From an uncultured Clostridia bacterium (GTDB taxonomy: Bacteria; Bacillota; Clostridia; Christensenellales; Pumilibacteraceae), in assembly GCA_947589145.1 (NCBI GenBank), contig CANQCB010000034.1, forward strand, positions 1-12,918: 12,918 nt of DNA. Reading direction: 5' to 3'. The notes below the pieces were generated by a model. That model was not told the origin of the DNA and did no database searches. It saw nothing but the letters and a program-made list of their open reading frames with translations. Made by a program: the position numbers and the translations under genes. This document shows, in pieces, positions 1 to 6,421 of the stretch (positions are counted from its first letter, which is position 1; every line of letters begins with the position of its first letter).

Positions 1-582
1 GCGAGCGCCGAGGATGTGGAGAACAACCTTACGAAGGTATTGGAGAACGCGCTCAACAAGTTCGCTCCCATTCAGAGCGGTATCATGTGCACCATTCACG
101 CTTACACGGGCGACCAGATGATCCTCGACGGACCGCAGAGAAAGGGCGACCTTCGTCGCAGCCGCGCAGGCGCTTGCAACATCGTTCCCAACTCCACGGG
201 CGCAGCAAAGGCGATCGGACTCGTTATCCCCGAGCTCAACGGCAAACTCATCGGCGCCGCTCAGCGCGTACCCACCCCGACGGGTTCGACCACCATTCTT
301 ACCGCAGTCGTTAAGGGCAAGGATATCACCAAAGAGGGTATCAACGCCGCAATGAAGGCAGCCGCAAACGAGTCTTACGGTTACAACGAGGACGAGATCG
401 TTTCTTCGGATATCGTCGGAATGACCTACGGTTCGTTGTTCGACGCAACTCAGACGTCCGTTCTCAAAATCACCGACGACCTCTATGAGGTACAGGTAGT
501 TTCTTGGTACGATAACGAGAACTCCTACACCAGCCAGATGGTAAGAACGATCAAATACTTCGGCGAGCTTATCAGCAAATAA
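1..582 (+). CDS. gap: Glyceraldehyde-3-phosphate dehydrogenase, C-terminal part (5' end outside window)
   Basis: Cytoplasmic glycolytic enzyme that oxidises glyceraldehyde 3-phosphate with NAD and phosphate to 1,3-bisphosphoglycerate. The frame is open from base 1, so the GTG at 16 is not a start. Visible family motifs are TIHAYTGDQ with the catalytic-base His (window codon 33), NIVPNSTGAAKA, the phosphate-binding QRVPTPTG, the VSSDIVG strand, and WYDNENSYTSQMVRT near the C-terminus. The end fits a full-length C-terminus. Family spacing from catalytic Cys to this His is about 27 residues, which would put the Cys at window codon 6, but codons 1-10 read ASAEDVENNL and lack CTTN. Either an insertion sits here and the Cys lies upstream, or the fragment is atypical. 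Isoleucine is coded by ATC/ATT with no ATA seen, unlike later genes, as expected for a highly expressed gene. A terminator follows 19 bases after the stop. Confidence 0.95.
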   Translation, partial: ASAEDVENNLTKVLENALNKFAPIQSGIMCTIHAYTGDQMILDGPQRKGDLRRSRAGACNIVPNSTGAAKAIGLVIPELNGKLIGAAQRVPTPTGSTTILTAVVKGKDITKEGINAAMKAAANESYGYNEDEIVSSDIVGMTYGSLFDATQTSVLKITDDLYEVQVVSWYDNENSYTSQMVRTIKYFGELISK

Positions 583-600
583 TATTTTCGGAATAGAAAC

Positions 601-637
601 AAAAAAGGGTTTTCGTAAAAGAAGACCCTTTTTGTTT
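601..637 (+). terminator. Rho-independent terminator after gap
   Basis: A stem formed by 602-614 and 621-633 (core GGGTTTTC with GAAGACCC, one G-U pair, extended by A5/T5) closes a 6-base loop. The T-rich stretch runs on to 637. It lies directly downstream of the gap stop codon and separates gap from the next operon. Confidence 0.85.
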
Positions 638-698
638 CTGTCGGCCAAAGGTTCGCCGTTCTCGGTTGCCGTTGACGGACGCGCCATCACAAAAAGAA

Positions 699-725
699 TT
701 CGCACGAATTTTGTTTGAGTGCTTG
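699..725. promoter_or_regulatory. Candidate degenerate CIRCE element (HrcA operator)
   Basis: Seen: TTCGCACGA, nine bases, GAGTGCTTG. The known CIRCE consensus is TTAGCACTC-N9-GAGTGCTAA, so the left arm matches 6/9 and the right arm 7/9 with exact N9 spacing. The right arm overlaps the -35 box at 723-728 of the GrpE-like/Hsp70-like operon, a classic repressor position. The two arms pair with each other only in the GCAC/GTGC core, so the call rests on consensus likeness and context. A second, nested inverted repeat AATTCG-CA-CGAATT (697-710) covers the left arm and might be the true site for another regulator. Confidence 0.4.
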
Positions 726-751
726 CGATAACCGTACGAATATGTTATATT
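723..751 (+). promoter_or_regulatory. Sigma-A-type promoter of the grpE-like/hsp70-like operon
   Basis: The -35 TTGCGA (723-728) and -10 TATATT (746-751) are separated by 17 bases. The expected transcript start is near 757-759. This places the in-frame GTG at 719 upstream of the mRNA and the ATG at 758 right at its 5' end, and so favours the ATG at 794 as the start of the first gene. Confidence 0.7.
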
Positions 752-793
752 TTCTGTATGGGCATAGATACGGACAGTCCGAAAGACGGGAAT

Positions 794-1294
794 ATGAACG
801 ACGACGATCTTTTCGATCCCATAATAGCGAGGATAAAGGATCTCGAATCGCAGGTTGCGAAGCTCAAAGCCGAATGCGCGGATGCGGAGGAAACCGCGAA
901 TTATTACAAAAAGACCGCGGAGAATTGCAAGAATAAAATTCAGGCGAGGGAAGTTCTCGAAGCCGTTTTGCCGTACATATCCGACTTATTGAACGACCTC
1001 GGCGCGGAACGGGACATTGCGGATTTTCGCGTTATTTCCGACTTGCGTTTCGAAGAGCTCGTCCGCGACCTCGGAAACATAGGCATAACCGTCAAAGCGC
1101 ACCGCGAGGGCGAGGAGGTAGATCCCTCATATATTTGCAATCTCCGTTCCGTTCCCACCGACGACGCGAGCAAAAACGGAAAGGTGGCAAAATGCACGCT
1201 TATGGGCTGTGAATTCGGCGACGGTACGGATCCCATTCTCGAAGGGCTTGACGTTTACTCGTCGGGCGGCGATGAAAATCAGGAGGATAAATGA
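794..1294 (+). CDS. GrpE-like nucleotide exchange factor
   Basis: Small (166 aa) protein with the GrpE architecture. Residues 10-50 are a predicted long coiled-coil helix (IIARIKDLESQVAKLKAE onward). Residues 51-95 are helical. The stretch VKAHREGEEVDPSY (100-113) matches the GrpE element that precedes the beta domain (family pattern: EGE.FDP). Residues 118-156 (RSVPTDD, then KVAKCTLMGCEFGD and a final strand) resemble the beta domain that inserts into the Hsp70 ATPase cleft, although the usual RPA.V ending is replaced by ILEGLDVY. GrpE speeds ADP release from Hsp70. Start chosen at ATG 794, because the promoter would place ATG 758 at the mRNA's 5' end; the RBS before 794 is weak. It overlaps the next gene, an Hsp70-like ATPase, by 4 bases (ATGA), which supports a dedicated pair. 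It may be a paralogue of a housekeeping grpE elsewhere. The family call is by motif reading only. Confidence 0.75.
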   Translation: MNDDDLFDPIIARIKDLESQVAKLKAECADAEETANYYKKTAENCKNKIQAREVLEAVLPYISDLLNDLGAERDIADFRVISDLRFEELVRDLGNIGITVKAHREGEEVDPSYICNLRSVPTDDASKNGKVAKCTLMGCEFGDGTDPILEGLDVYSSGGDENQEDK

Positions 1295-2847
1295 TACTCG
1301 GTATTGATTTCGGCACATGTTTTTCCACGGTAGCCACAATGTTCGGAAGAACGCCGGTTACGGATTTTATGTACGATCCCAACAAAACGGGAACGCCCAG
1401 CCTTTTCATGTACTCTCAACAGAGCGGCGAACATTACGGCTACGAATGTTTGAGCGGCGAAGCGATGAAAAACAAAGCGGACGTAGTCAGATACATAAAG
1501 AAGATCGTCCGCGAAAACCCCGAAAATCTCGACAGGGCGGTCAGATCGGGCGGCAAGTCGTTCACGGTCAGAGACGTGGTAAAAAAATACCTCGCTTATC
1601 TTTTGCGTCAGGCGAAGTCGGACGCCGTCAAGTGCGGAGAGTTTGAAAATCCCGAGATCGAGGGAGTGACGGTCAGCGCGCCCGTGGGCATATCCGGCGG
1701 ACACATGACCGCGACGGACTATAATAAATTTTTGATAGACTCGCTCATGGAAATAACCGGGTTGAGCCGCGATAAAATAAACGTCGTGCAAGAGCCGGTT
1801 GCCGCGGCGATATCGTATTTTTACAGCGAAAACTTGAAGAAAAAATACGACAAACCTCAGACGATACTCGTTTTCGACCTCGGCGGCGGAACTCTGGACG
1901 TAACGGTGGTGACCCACGATCCGAATAAAATGAGTTATGAAATAAAGTCGAAAGAGGGAGACCTCACCCTCGGCGGCAACGATTGGGACGCGGTACTCGG
2001 CGCGGTGATATTGCAACGCTTCGACAACGCGCGGTTCGCCGACGCAATAGAGAAAAGCGATTTCGAAGCCAAAGTGACCAAAATGAAGATCGACCTCTCG
2101 TTATCGGACGAGTCGGCGATTTCCTTCAAGCTCGGCGGCGCGACCAAAATGGCGGCTTTTACGCGTAAAGATTTCGACGCCGTCACGAGAGGCCTGCTCG
2201 ACCGCGCGATCGGGGTTACGAAAAAAGCGATAAAAAGTTTCGGAAGCATTTCGGGGATAGACAAAATCGTTCTCGTCGGAGGCAGCAGCAATATGCCGCA
2301 GATACGCGAGCGTATGGTGCGCGAATTTCCCGCGTTGGGCGAGCAAGGCGTAGTCATACACGACCCCTCTCGGGCGATCGCGAAGGGCGCGGCGATTTTC
2401 AACAAGATGAAGCCCGACGAAGCGAAAGGCGCGGTCGTGAACGACATCGTTACTCATACCTACGGTTTGAACGCTTGGAAGGACGGCGAGAACGAAATGA
2501 TATACAATCTCCTGTTCAAAGGGACGAGTTTCGGCGGGCAAAGGGAAATTTGCGTAAACTCGGATATGTACTTCTGGCCGCTCGACGACGACCAAACCTC
2601 GATAACCTTCCTCGTCTACGAGTCGGACAAAATGCAAAACGAGTGCATAGACGGCAAATGGATGCCCTTCGGCGACGCAAACGCCAACGGTATGGAAATA
2701 ACCGTCCCCATTCCCGACGAATTTATCGGTTGCGCTCGCGGCTATACCGTGTGGTTTTCCCTCAAATTGGATATCGACGGGGTGTTGGAAATAATAGTGG
2801 TGGACGGTTTCGGCAATCGGGTCGGGTATACCAAGAAACAGCTGTGA
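1291..2847 (+). CDS. Hsp70-like (DnaK-family) chaperone ATPase lacking the C-terminal lid
   Basis: 518-residue cytoplasmic Hsp70-family protein. The ATPase domain covers about residues 1-375: phosphate-1 loop GIDFGTCFS (4-12; canonical DnaK GIDLGTTNS), lysine region RYIKKIV (67-73), connect-1-like NVVQEPVAAAISY (164-176), phosphate-2 FDLGGGTLDVTVV (195-207, Thr201), and adenosine motif KIVLVGGSSNMPQIRE (325-340). The linker region (383-391, VNDIVTHTY) lacks the hydrophobic VLLLD-type segment of DnaK. Residues 392-518 read as the substrate-binding beta sandwich (LLFKGTSFGGQRE, then LKLDIDGVLEIIVVDGFGN, matching DnaK's DIDADGILHVSAKD). The protein stops there, so the alpha-helical lid and the EEVD-like tail are absent (DnaK is about 610-640 aa). 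A perfect AGGAGG (1281-1286) precedes the start, and the gene is coupled to the GrpE-like gene by ATGA overlap. No DnaJ gene lies nearby. It may be a specialised Hsp70 akin to HscC-type proteins; substrate unknown. Confidence 0.9.
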   Translation: MILGIDFGTCFSTVATMFGRTPVTDFMYDPNKTGTPSLFMYSQQSGEHYGYECLSGEAMKNKADVVRYIKKIVRENPENLDRAVRSGGKSFTVRDVVKKYLAYLLRQAKSDAVKCGEFENPEIEGVTVSAPVGISGGHMTATDYNKFLIDSLMEITGLSRDKINVVQEPVAAAISYFYSENLKKKYDKPQTILVFDLGGGTLDVTVVTHDPNKMSYEIKSKEGDLTLGGNDWDAVLGAVILQRFDNARFADAIEKSDFEAKVTKMKIDLSLSDESAISFKLGGATKMAAFTRKDFDAVTRGLLDRAIGVTKKAIKSFGSISGIDKIVLVGGSSNMPQIRERMVREFPALGEQGVVIHDPSRAIAKGAAIFNKMKPDEAKGAVVNDIVTHTYGLNAWKDGENEMIYNLLFKGTSFGGQREICVNSDMYFWPLDDDQTSITFLVYESDKMQNECIDGKWMPFGDANANGMEITVPIPDEFIGCARGYTVWFSLKLDIDGVLEIIVVDGFGNRVGYTKKQL

Positions 2848-2953
2848 TCGCGCGCCGTGCGTTCCGATCGCGACATAAGGCGTAATACGACCGGGCGATA
2901 ACGCCGCACGAAAAACCGCTCGGCGAAACCGAAGGTAAACCGTTGAAAAACGT
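2848..2953 (+). other. Spacer between hsp70-like gene and trp promoter, no terminator seen
   Basis: No gene and no stem with a T-run was found here. A weak 5-bp stem (GGCGT with ACGCC, around 2879-2906) has no U-tract. Transcripts from the Hsp70-like operon may therefore run into the trp leader, where the T-box would still control them. Confidence 0.5.
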
Positions 2954-3003
2954 TTGACAAAGTAAAAACTCGGTGATATAATCGAATAAAATAAACCGTT
3001 GAA
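2936..3003 (+). repeat. 12-bp direct repeats flanking the trp promoter
   Basis: TAAACCGTTGAA occurs at 2936-2947 and again at 2992-3003, 56 bp apart. The first copy is just upstream of the -35 box, and the second starts at the expected transcription start, where it also forms the 5' base of T-box Stem I. An exact 12-mer repeated this closely is unlikely by chance. It could be a pair of protein-binding sites or the trace of a small duplication. Confidence 0.6.
2954..2982 (+). promoter_or_regulatory. Consensus promoter of the trp operon
   Basis: TTGACA (2954-2959), a 17-base spacer and TATAAT (2977-2982) form a perfect sigma-A consensus. The expected start is about 2989-2991, directly before T-box Stem I. 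Such a strong promoter is typical where control is exerted afterwards by transcription attenuation. Confidence 0.92.
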
Positions 3004-3077
3004 GCGGAAGTAAAAACGCAGAGTGCGCTGACAGAGAGTCGGGGAGCTGAGAGCCGATAGCAAGCAGGGCGTTACAA

Positions 3078-3080
3078 TGG
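3078..3080 (+). promoter_or_regulatory. T-box specifier codon UGG (Trp)
   Basis: TGG lies in the 3' side of the Stem I internal loop, after ACAA and before the lower helix strand CCGC, opposite an AGTA element. This is the normal place for the codon read by the tRNA anticodon. Confidence 0.88.
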
Positions 3081-3188
3081 GCCGCCGAGGGCACGGTCAA
3101 AGGCGAAAGCCGAGTATTCCGTGACGAGAGGATATGCGTCAGTTATCGGGAATATGTCAGTATTCCGTAAGCGTGGGTTTTCCCAAAT

Positions 3189-3221
3189 CAAGGTGGCACC
3201 GCGGAAGTAATTTCGTCCTTG
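3189..3221 (+). promoter_or_regulatory. T-box antiterminator
   Basis: CAAGG (3189-3193) can pair with CCTTG (3217-3221), enclosing the conserved bulge TGGCACCGCGG that binds the tRNA acceptor end. Bases 3216-3221 are shared with the terminator's 5' strand, so the two structures exclude each other. Confidence 0.9.
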
Positions 3222-3257
3222 AAACGAATGCAAGTCAGGCTCGTTTCGAGGATTTTT
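3216..3257 (+). terminator. Conditional terminator (attenuator) of the trp T-box
   Basis: A 12-bp stem, TCCTTGAAACGA (3216-3227) with TCGTTTCGAGGA (3241-3252), has one T-G pair and a 13-base loop, and is followed by TTTTT (3253-3257) and further T-rich sequence. It should end transcription when tRNA-Trp is charged. Confidence 0.92.
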
Positions 3258-3375
3258 GTATTTTAAGGCGAAAATACCGATTGAGCGAGAGACGCGAGCG
3301 CAACGGTCGGTAGTTCCGAGCGAATAAGATCGGATTTCGCTGTGACAGTGCGACGTCGGCGAAGAAGGAGAGGAT
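3258..3375 (+). other. 118-base structured leader between attenuator and trpE
   Basis: No gene is seen. A long hairpin can form from TACCGATTG to CAACGGTCGGTA (roughly 3275-3312), followed by TCCGA/TCGGA and TTCGC/GCGAA pairings just upstream of the ribosome binding site AAGGAG (3365-3370). The region could affect translation or mRNA stability, but nothing recognised was found. Confidence 0.4.
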
Positions 3376-4830
3376 ATGTATCCGAGCTTAGAACAAGTTA
3401 AAAAATATGCCGAGAGCGGCGAATACAAAATAATGCCGATAAGCATGGAAATGCTGTCGGACATACGCACGCCGATCGAGACCATGCGCATTTTCATGAA
3501 CAAGAGCAAGCATTGTTATATGTTGGAAAGCGCGGGCGACGACGAGAAATGGGGGCGATATACGTTTTTGGGGTTTAACCCGAAAATGAACATAACCTGC
3601 TTGAACGGCAGGTTGAAGGTCAACGGCAGGGCGGTAAAGGGCGACCCGAAGTCGTATATTCACGCCGTTCTGGACGAGTACAAAAGCCCGAGGATAGAGG
3701 GATTTCCGACGTTTACGGGCGGACTCGTGGGGTACTTCTCCTATGATTTCATAAAATATTCCGAGCCGTCTCTGGACCTCGACGCGAAGGACGAGGAGGG
3801 GTTCAAAGACCTCGACTTAATGCTTTTCGACAAAGTCGTGGCGTTCGACAATTTCAGACATAAGATAATTTTAATAGTCAATATTCGTCTCGACGACGCG
3901 GAGAACGAGTATGATCGCGCGGAGACGGAATTGAAAGAATTAAGCGAACTCATACGCAGCGGCAAGCCGAAAAAGGACGTTTCGGGCAGAATGCTTTCGC
4001 CTTTCCGTCAGCTGTTCTCGGAAGAGGAATATTGCGACATGATAGAGAGCGCGAAAAAGCACATCTTCGAGGGAGATATATTCCAGATCGTGCCTTCGAA
4101 CAGGTTCGACGCCGACTACGAGGGGCATTTGTTCAACACCTATCGACTCCTCCGCACAATAAATCCGTCGCCGTACATGTTCTATTTTTCCGGTTCGGAC
4201 ATGGAAGTGGCGGGCGCGTCGCCCGAGACGTTGGTGAAGTTGGAGAACGGCATTTTGCACACGTTCCCTTTGGCGGGTTCCCGTCCGAGAGGAAAGACCG
4301 AAGAAGAGGATAAGCGGCTGGAAGAAGAATTGCTTGCCGACCCGAAAGAGCTTGCCGAGCACAACATGCTCGTGGATCTCGGGCGGAACGACCTCGGCAA
4401 AATCAGCAAATTCGGAAGCGTAAAGGTGGAAAATTATCACCGCGTGCTCCGCTTTTCGCACATAATGCACATAGGTTCGACGATACGCGGCGAACTCGCC
4501 GAGGGCAAAGGTCCTCTCGACGCGGTGGAAGCGGTACTCCCGGCAGGCACGCTTTCCGGCGCTCCGAAAATAATGGCGTGTCGGCTCATAAACGAACTCG
4601 AAGGGAATAAGCGCGGAATTTACGGCGGCGCGCTCGGTTACGTCGATTTCACGGGCAACCTCGACATGTGCATAGCGATAAGGTTGGCGTATAAAAAGAA
4701 CGGCAAAGTGTTCGTGCGGAGCGGCGCGGGCATAGTCGCCGACTCCGTGCCGCAAAAGGAATATCGCGAATGCGTGAATAAGGCGGCGGCGGTAATAAAG
4801 GCGCTCGAAGAATCGGAGGGCGAATTATGA
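3376..4830 (+). CDS. trpE: Anthranilate synthase component I
   Basis: First committed step of tryptophan synthesis: chorismate plus ammonia (from TrpG) gives anthranilate and pyruvate. 484 aa, normal for the family. The N-terminal regulatory domain contains YMLESAG (48-54), the LLES-type motif that binds feedback inhibitor tryptophan, and NPSPYMFYF (263-271). The C-terminal chorismate-binding domain carries GASPETLVK (280-288), TFPLAGSRPRG (296-306), ELAEHNMLVDLGRNDLG (325-341), LPAGTLSGAPK (388-398) and VRSGAGIVADSVPQKEY (447-463). Start at ATG 3376 is set by AAGGAG five bases upstream. First gene of trpEGDCFBA, under the T-box leader. Its stop overlaps trpG by four bases (ATGA), so translation is coupled, which fits the TrpE/TrpG complex. 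It contains one Trp. Because the LLES-type motif is kept, I infer both feedback control of the enzyme and tRNA control of the gene. Confidence 0.97.
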   Translation: MYPSLEQVKKYAESGEYKIMPISMEMLSDIRTPIETMRIFMNKSKHCYMLESAGDDEKWGRYTFLGFNPKMNITCLNGRLKVNGRAVKGDPKSYIHAVLDEYKSPRIEGFPTFTGGLVGYFSYDFIKYSEPSLDLDAKDEEGFKDLDLMLFDKVVAFDNFRHKIILIVNIRLDDAENEYDRAETELKELSELIRSGKPKKDVSGRMLSPFRQLFSEEEYCDMIESAKKHIFEGDIFQIVPSNRFDADYEGHLFNTYRLLRTINPSPYMFYFSGSDMEVAGASPETLVKLENGILHTFPLAGSRPRGKTEEEDKRLEEELLADPKELAEHNMLVDLGRNDLGKISKFGSVKVENYHRVLRFSHIMHIGSTIRGELAEGKGPLDAVEAVLPAGTLSGAPKIMACRLINELEGNKRGIYGGALGYVDFTGNLDMCIAIRLAYKKNGKVFVRSGAGIVADSVPQKEYRECVNKAAAVIKALEESEGEL

Positions 4831-5408
4831 TACTCCTCATCGACAACTACGACAGTTTTTCTTATAACCTCTATCAACTCGTCGGCTCGATAGACCCCGA
4901 CATAAAGGTAATAAGAAACGACGAAATGACGGCGGAGCAAATATCGGCGGCAAAGCCGTCCGCCATAATCATATCGCCGGGACCGGGCAGACCCGAGGAC
5001 GCGGGCGTTAGCATAGACGTCGTGAAAAAACTCGGCGGGAAAGTGCCCATTCTCGGCGTATGTCTCGGACATCAGGCAATTTGCAGGGCATACGGCGGCG
5101 TGGTGTCCTACGCAAAAACGATCATGCACGGCAAACAATCCACGGTCACGATAGACCCCGACGACCCGTTATACAAAGACTGTCCGCAGTCGCTTCCCGT
5201 GGCGAGGTATCACTCTCTTGCCGCGATAGAGACGACGCTCTCGGATTGCCTGAAAGTCACGGGCAGAGCGGACGACGGAGAGATCATGTCGGTAAAGCAC
5301 AGGGAATTCGACGTATTCGGAGTTCAGTTCCACCCCGAGTCCATAATGACCCCGAACGGAATGACGATTTTGAAAAACTTTTTGAATATACGAGGAGGGA
5401 GAAAATGA
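4827..5408 (+). CDS. trpG: Anthranilate synthase component II (glutamine amidotransferase)
   Basis: Class I glutamine amidotransferase that releases ammonia from glutamine and feeds it to TrpE. 193 aa, the size of a free-standing TrpG without fused TrpD. Seen: LLIDNYDSFSYN at the N-terminus, ISPGPGRPEDAG (49-60), nucleophile elbow GVCLGHQAI with Cys79, RYHSL (127-131), and VQFHPES with His169 and Glu171, giving the full Cys-His-Glu triad. In many Bacillota a TrpG-like subunit also serves p-aminobenzoate synthase; no pab gene is in the window, so a role shared with folate synthesis is possible but not shown. The RBS CGGAGG lies inside the end of trpE. The stop overlaps trpD by ATGA (5405-5408). 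No Trp residues. Confidence 0.96.
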   Translation: MILLIDNYDSFSYNLYQLVGSIDPDIKVIRNDEMTAEQISAAKPSAIIISPGPGRPEDAGVSIDVVKKLGGKVPILGVCLGHQAICRAYGGVVSYAKTIMHGKQSTVTIDPDDPLYKDCPQSLPVARYHSLAAIETTLSDCLKVTGRADDGEIMSVKHREFDVFGVQFHPESIMTPNGMTILKNFLNIRGGRK

Positions 5409-6421
5409 TAGCGGAAGCAATCAAAAAAATCGTAGACAAACAGGATCTCACTTATGACGAGGCGTACGCGGTCATAACCGAGATCATGAGCGGAGAGACG
5501 ACGCCGACGCAGAACGCGGCATTCCTCGCCGCGCTTTCCACAAAGAGCAATAAGGCGGAGACGATAGACGAGATAACGGGCTGCGCCTCGGCAATGCGCG
5601 CCAAAGCAACGAAAGTCGAGCACCCTTTCGAAGTGCTGGAAATCGTCGGCACGGGCGGCGACGGCGCGCAATCTTTCAACATTTCCACGACGGCGGCGAT
5701 CATACTCGCGGCAGGCGGAGTGAAGGTAGCCAAACACGGCAATCGCGCGGCGTCCTCCAAATGCGGCACGGCGGACTGCCTCGAAGCGTTGGGGGTCAAT
5801 ATAGACCAAACCCCGGAAAAGTGCGTATCGTTGCTTGAAAAAGTCAATATATGCTTTATGTTCGCGCAGAAATATCACACGTCGATGAAATATGTCGGAC
5901 CGATCAGAAAAGAACTCGGAGTCCGCACCGTATTCAATATTCTCGGACCTCTGACAAACCCGGCGCACCCGACTTATCAGCTCCTCGGCGTTTATGACGA
6001 AAGCCTCGTCGAGCCGCTTGCCAAGGTGCTTACCAAGCTCGGCGTAAAGCGCGGCTTGGTCGTATACGGCAAGGACAAGCTGGACGAGATCTCGCTTTCC
6101 GCTCCCACGGCGGTGTGCGAGTTCGGCGGCGGAGAGTATAAGACTTTTACGATTTCGCCCGAAGATTTCGGTTTCGCGACCTGTAAAAAGTCCGACCTCG
6201 TGGGCGGCGCGCCCGAGGAAAACGCCGAGATAACGCGGAGAATACTGTCTGGCGAGAAGGGTCCGAAACGCGACGTCGTACTTCTCAACGCGGGCGCGGC
6301 ATTCTATGCGGCAGGCAAGACCCGTTCGATAGCCGACGGCGTGAAACTCGCCGCAAACGTGATCGACGGCGGCGCGGCGACGGAAACCCTGAAAAAATTC
6401 ATAACGGAATCGAATAAATGA
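5405..6421 (+). CDS. trpD: Anthranilate phosphoribosyltransferase
   Basis: Transfers phosphoribosyl from PRPP to anthranilate. 338 aa, normal length. Seen: an N-terminal helical region, PRPP-binding GTGGDG (82-87), NISTTAA (92-98), KHGNRAASSKCGTADCLEALG (110-130), the conserved block GPIRKELGVRTVFNILGPLTNP (165-186), and the Mg-binding acidic pair DE at 227-228 (KLDEIS). The frame is open upstream to 5060, but ATG 5405 is preceded by GAGGAGGGA (5392-5400) and overlaps the trpG stop, so it is the clear start. Its stop overlaps the trpC start by four bases (6418-6421). No Trp residues. Confidence 0.97.
   Translation: MIAEAIKKIVDKQDLTYDEAYAVITEIMSGETTPTQNAAFLAALSTKSNKAETIDEITGCASAMRAKATKVEHPFEVLEIVGTGGDGAQSFNISTTAAIILAAGGVKVAKHGNRAASSKCGTADCLEALGVNIDQTPEKCVSLLEKVNICFMFAQKYHTSMKYVGPIRKELGVRTVFNILGPLTNPAHPTYQLLGVYDESLVEPLAKVLTKLGVKRGLVVYGKDKLDEISLSAPTAVCEFGGGEYKTFTISPEDFGFATCKKSDLVGGAPEENAEITRRILSGEKGPKRDVVLLNAGAAFYAAGKTRSIADGVKLAANVIDGGAATETLKKFITESNK

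Larger units (their letters stand above)
2990..3257 (+). promoter_or_regulatory. Tryptophan-specific T-box riboswitch (tRNA-Trp sensing leader)
   Basis: Known mechanism: uncharged tRNA pairs its anticodon with the specifier codon and its NCCA end with the T-box bulge, which stabilises an antiterminator. Seen: Stem I from ACCG (2995-2998) with CGGT (3094-3097), then GCGG (3004-3007) with CCGC (3082-3085). Next comes a specifier loop with AGTA on the 5' side (3009-3012) and ACAATGGG on the 3' side, closed above by AACGC (3015-3019) with GCGTT (3069-3073). The apical region carries GAGAGTCGG and GCTGAGAGCCGA. The specifier is TGG (3078-3080), the Trp codon. The T-box motif AAGGTGGCACCGCGG (3190-3204) has C after UGG, matching a discriminator G, as in tRNA-Trp. 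The antiterminator CAAGG/CCTTG (3189-3193/3217-3221) overlaps and competes with the terminator at 3216-3257. The downstream genes are trp genes, which agrees with the specificity. Confidence 0.95.

Noticed and set aside
719..793. Earlier starts (GTG 719, ATG 758) for the GrpE-like gene
   Set aside because: The promoter boxes at 723-751 put GTG 719 outside the transcript. ATG 758 would be at the very 5' end without an RBS, and the extra residues do not look like GrpE.
1279..2016. Long open frame on the minus strand opposite the Hsp70-like gene
   Set aside because: It is antisense to a gene with clear Hsp70 motifs, has low-complexity Arg/His/Phe-rich translation, no RBS, and resembles no family. 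The same applies to the antisense frames at 2101-3063, 3940-4755, 5324-6445, 6304-7449, 7755-8462 and 8971-9891.
2990..3257. Trp leader peptide attenuator (enterobacterial type)
   Set aside because: No short frame with clustered Trp codons was found; the T-box motif and specifier explain the leader.
5060..5404. 115-codon N-terminal extension of trpD
   Set aside because: The extension lies inside trpG in another frame, is Arg-rich, and TrpD homology begins exactly at ATG 5405, which has a strong RBS.
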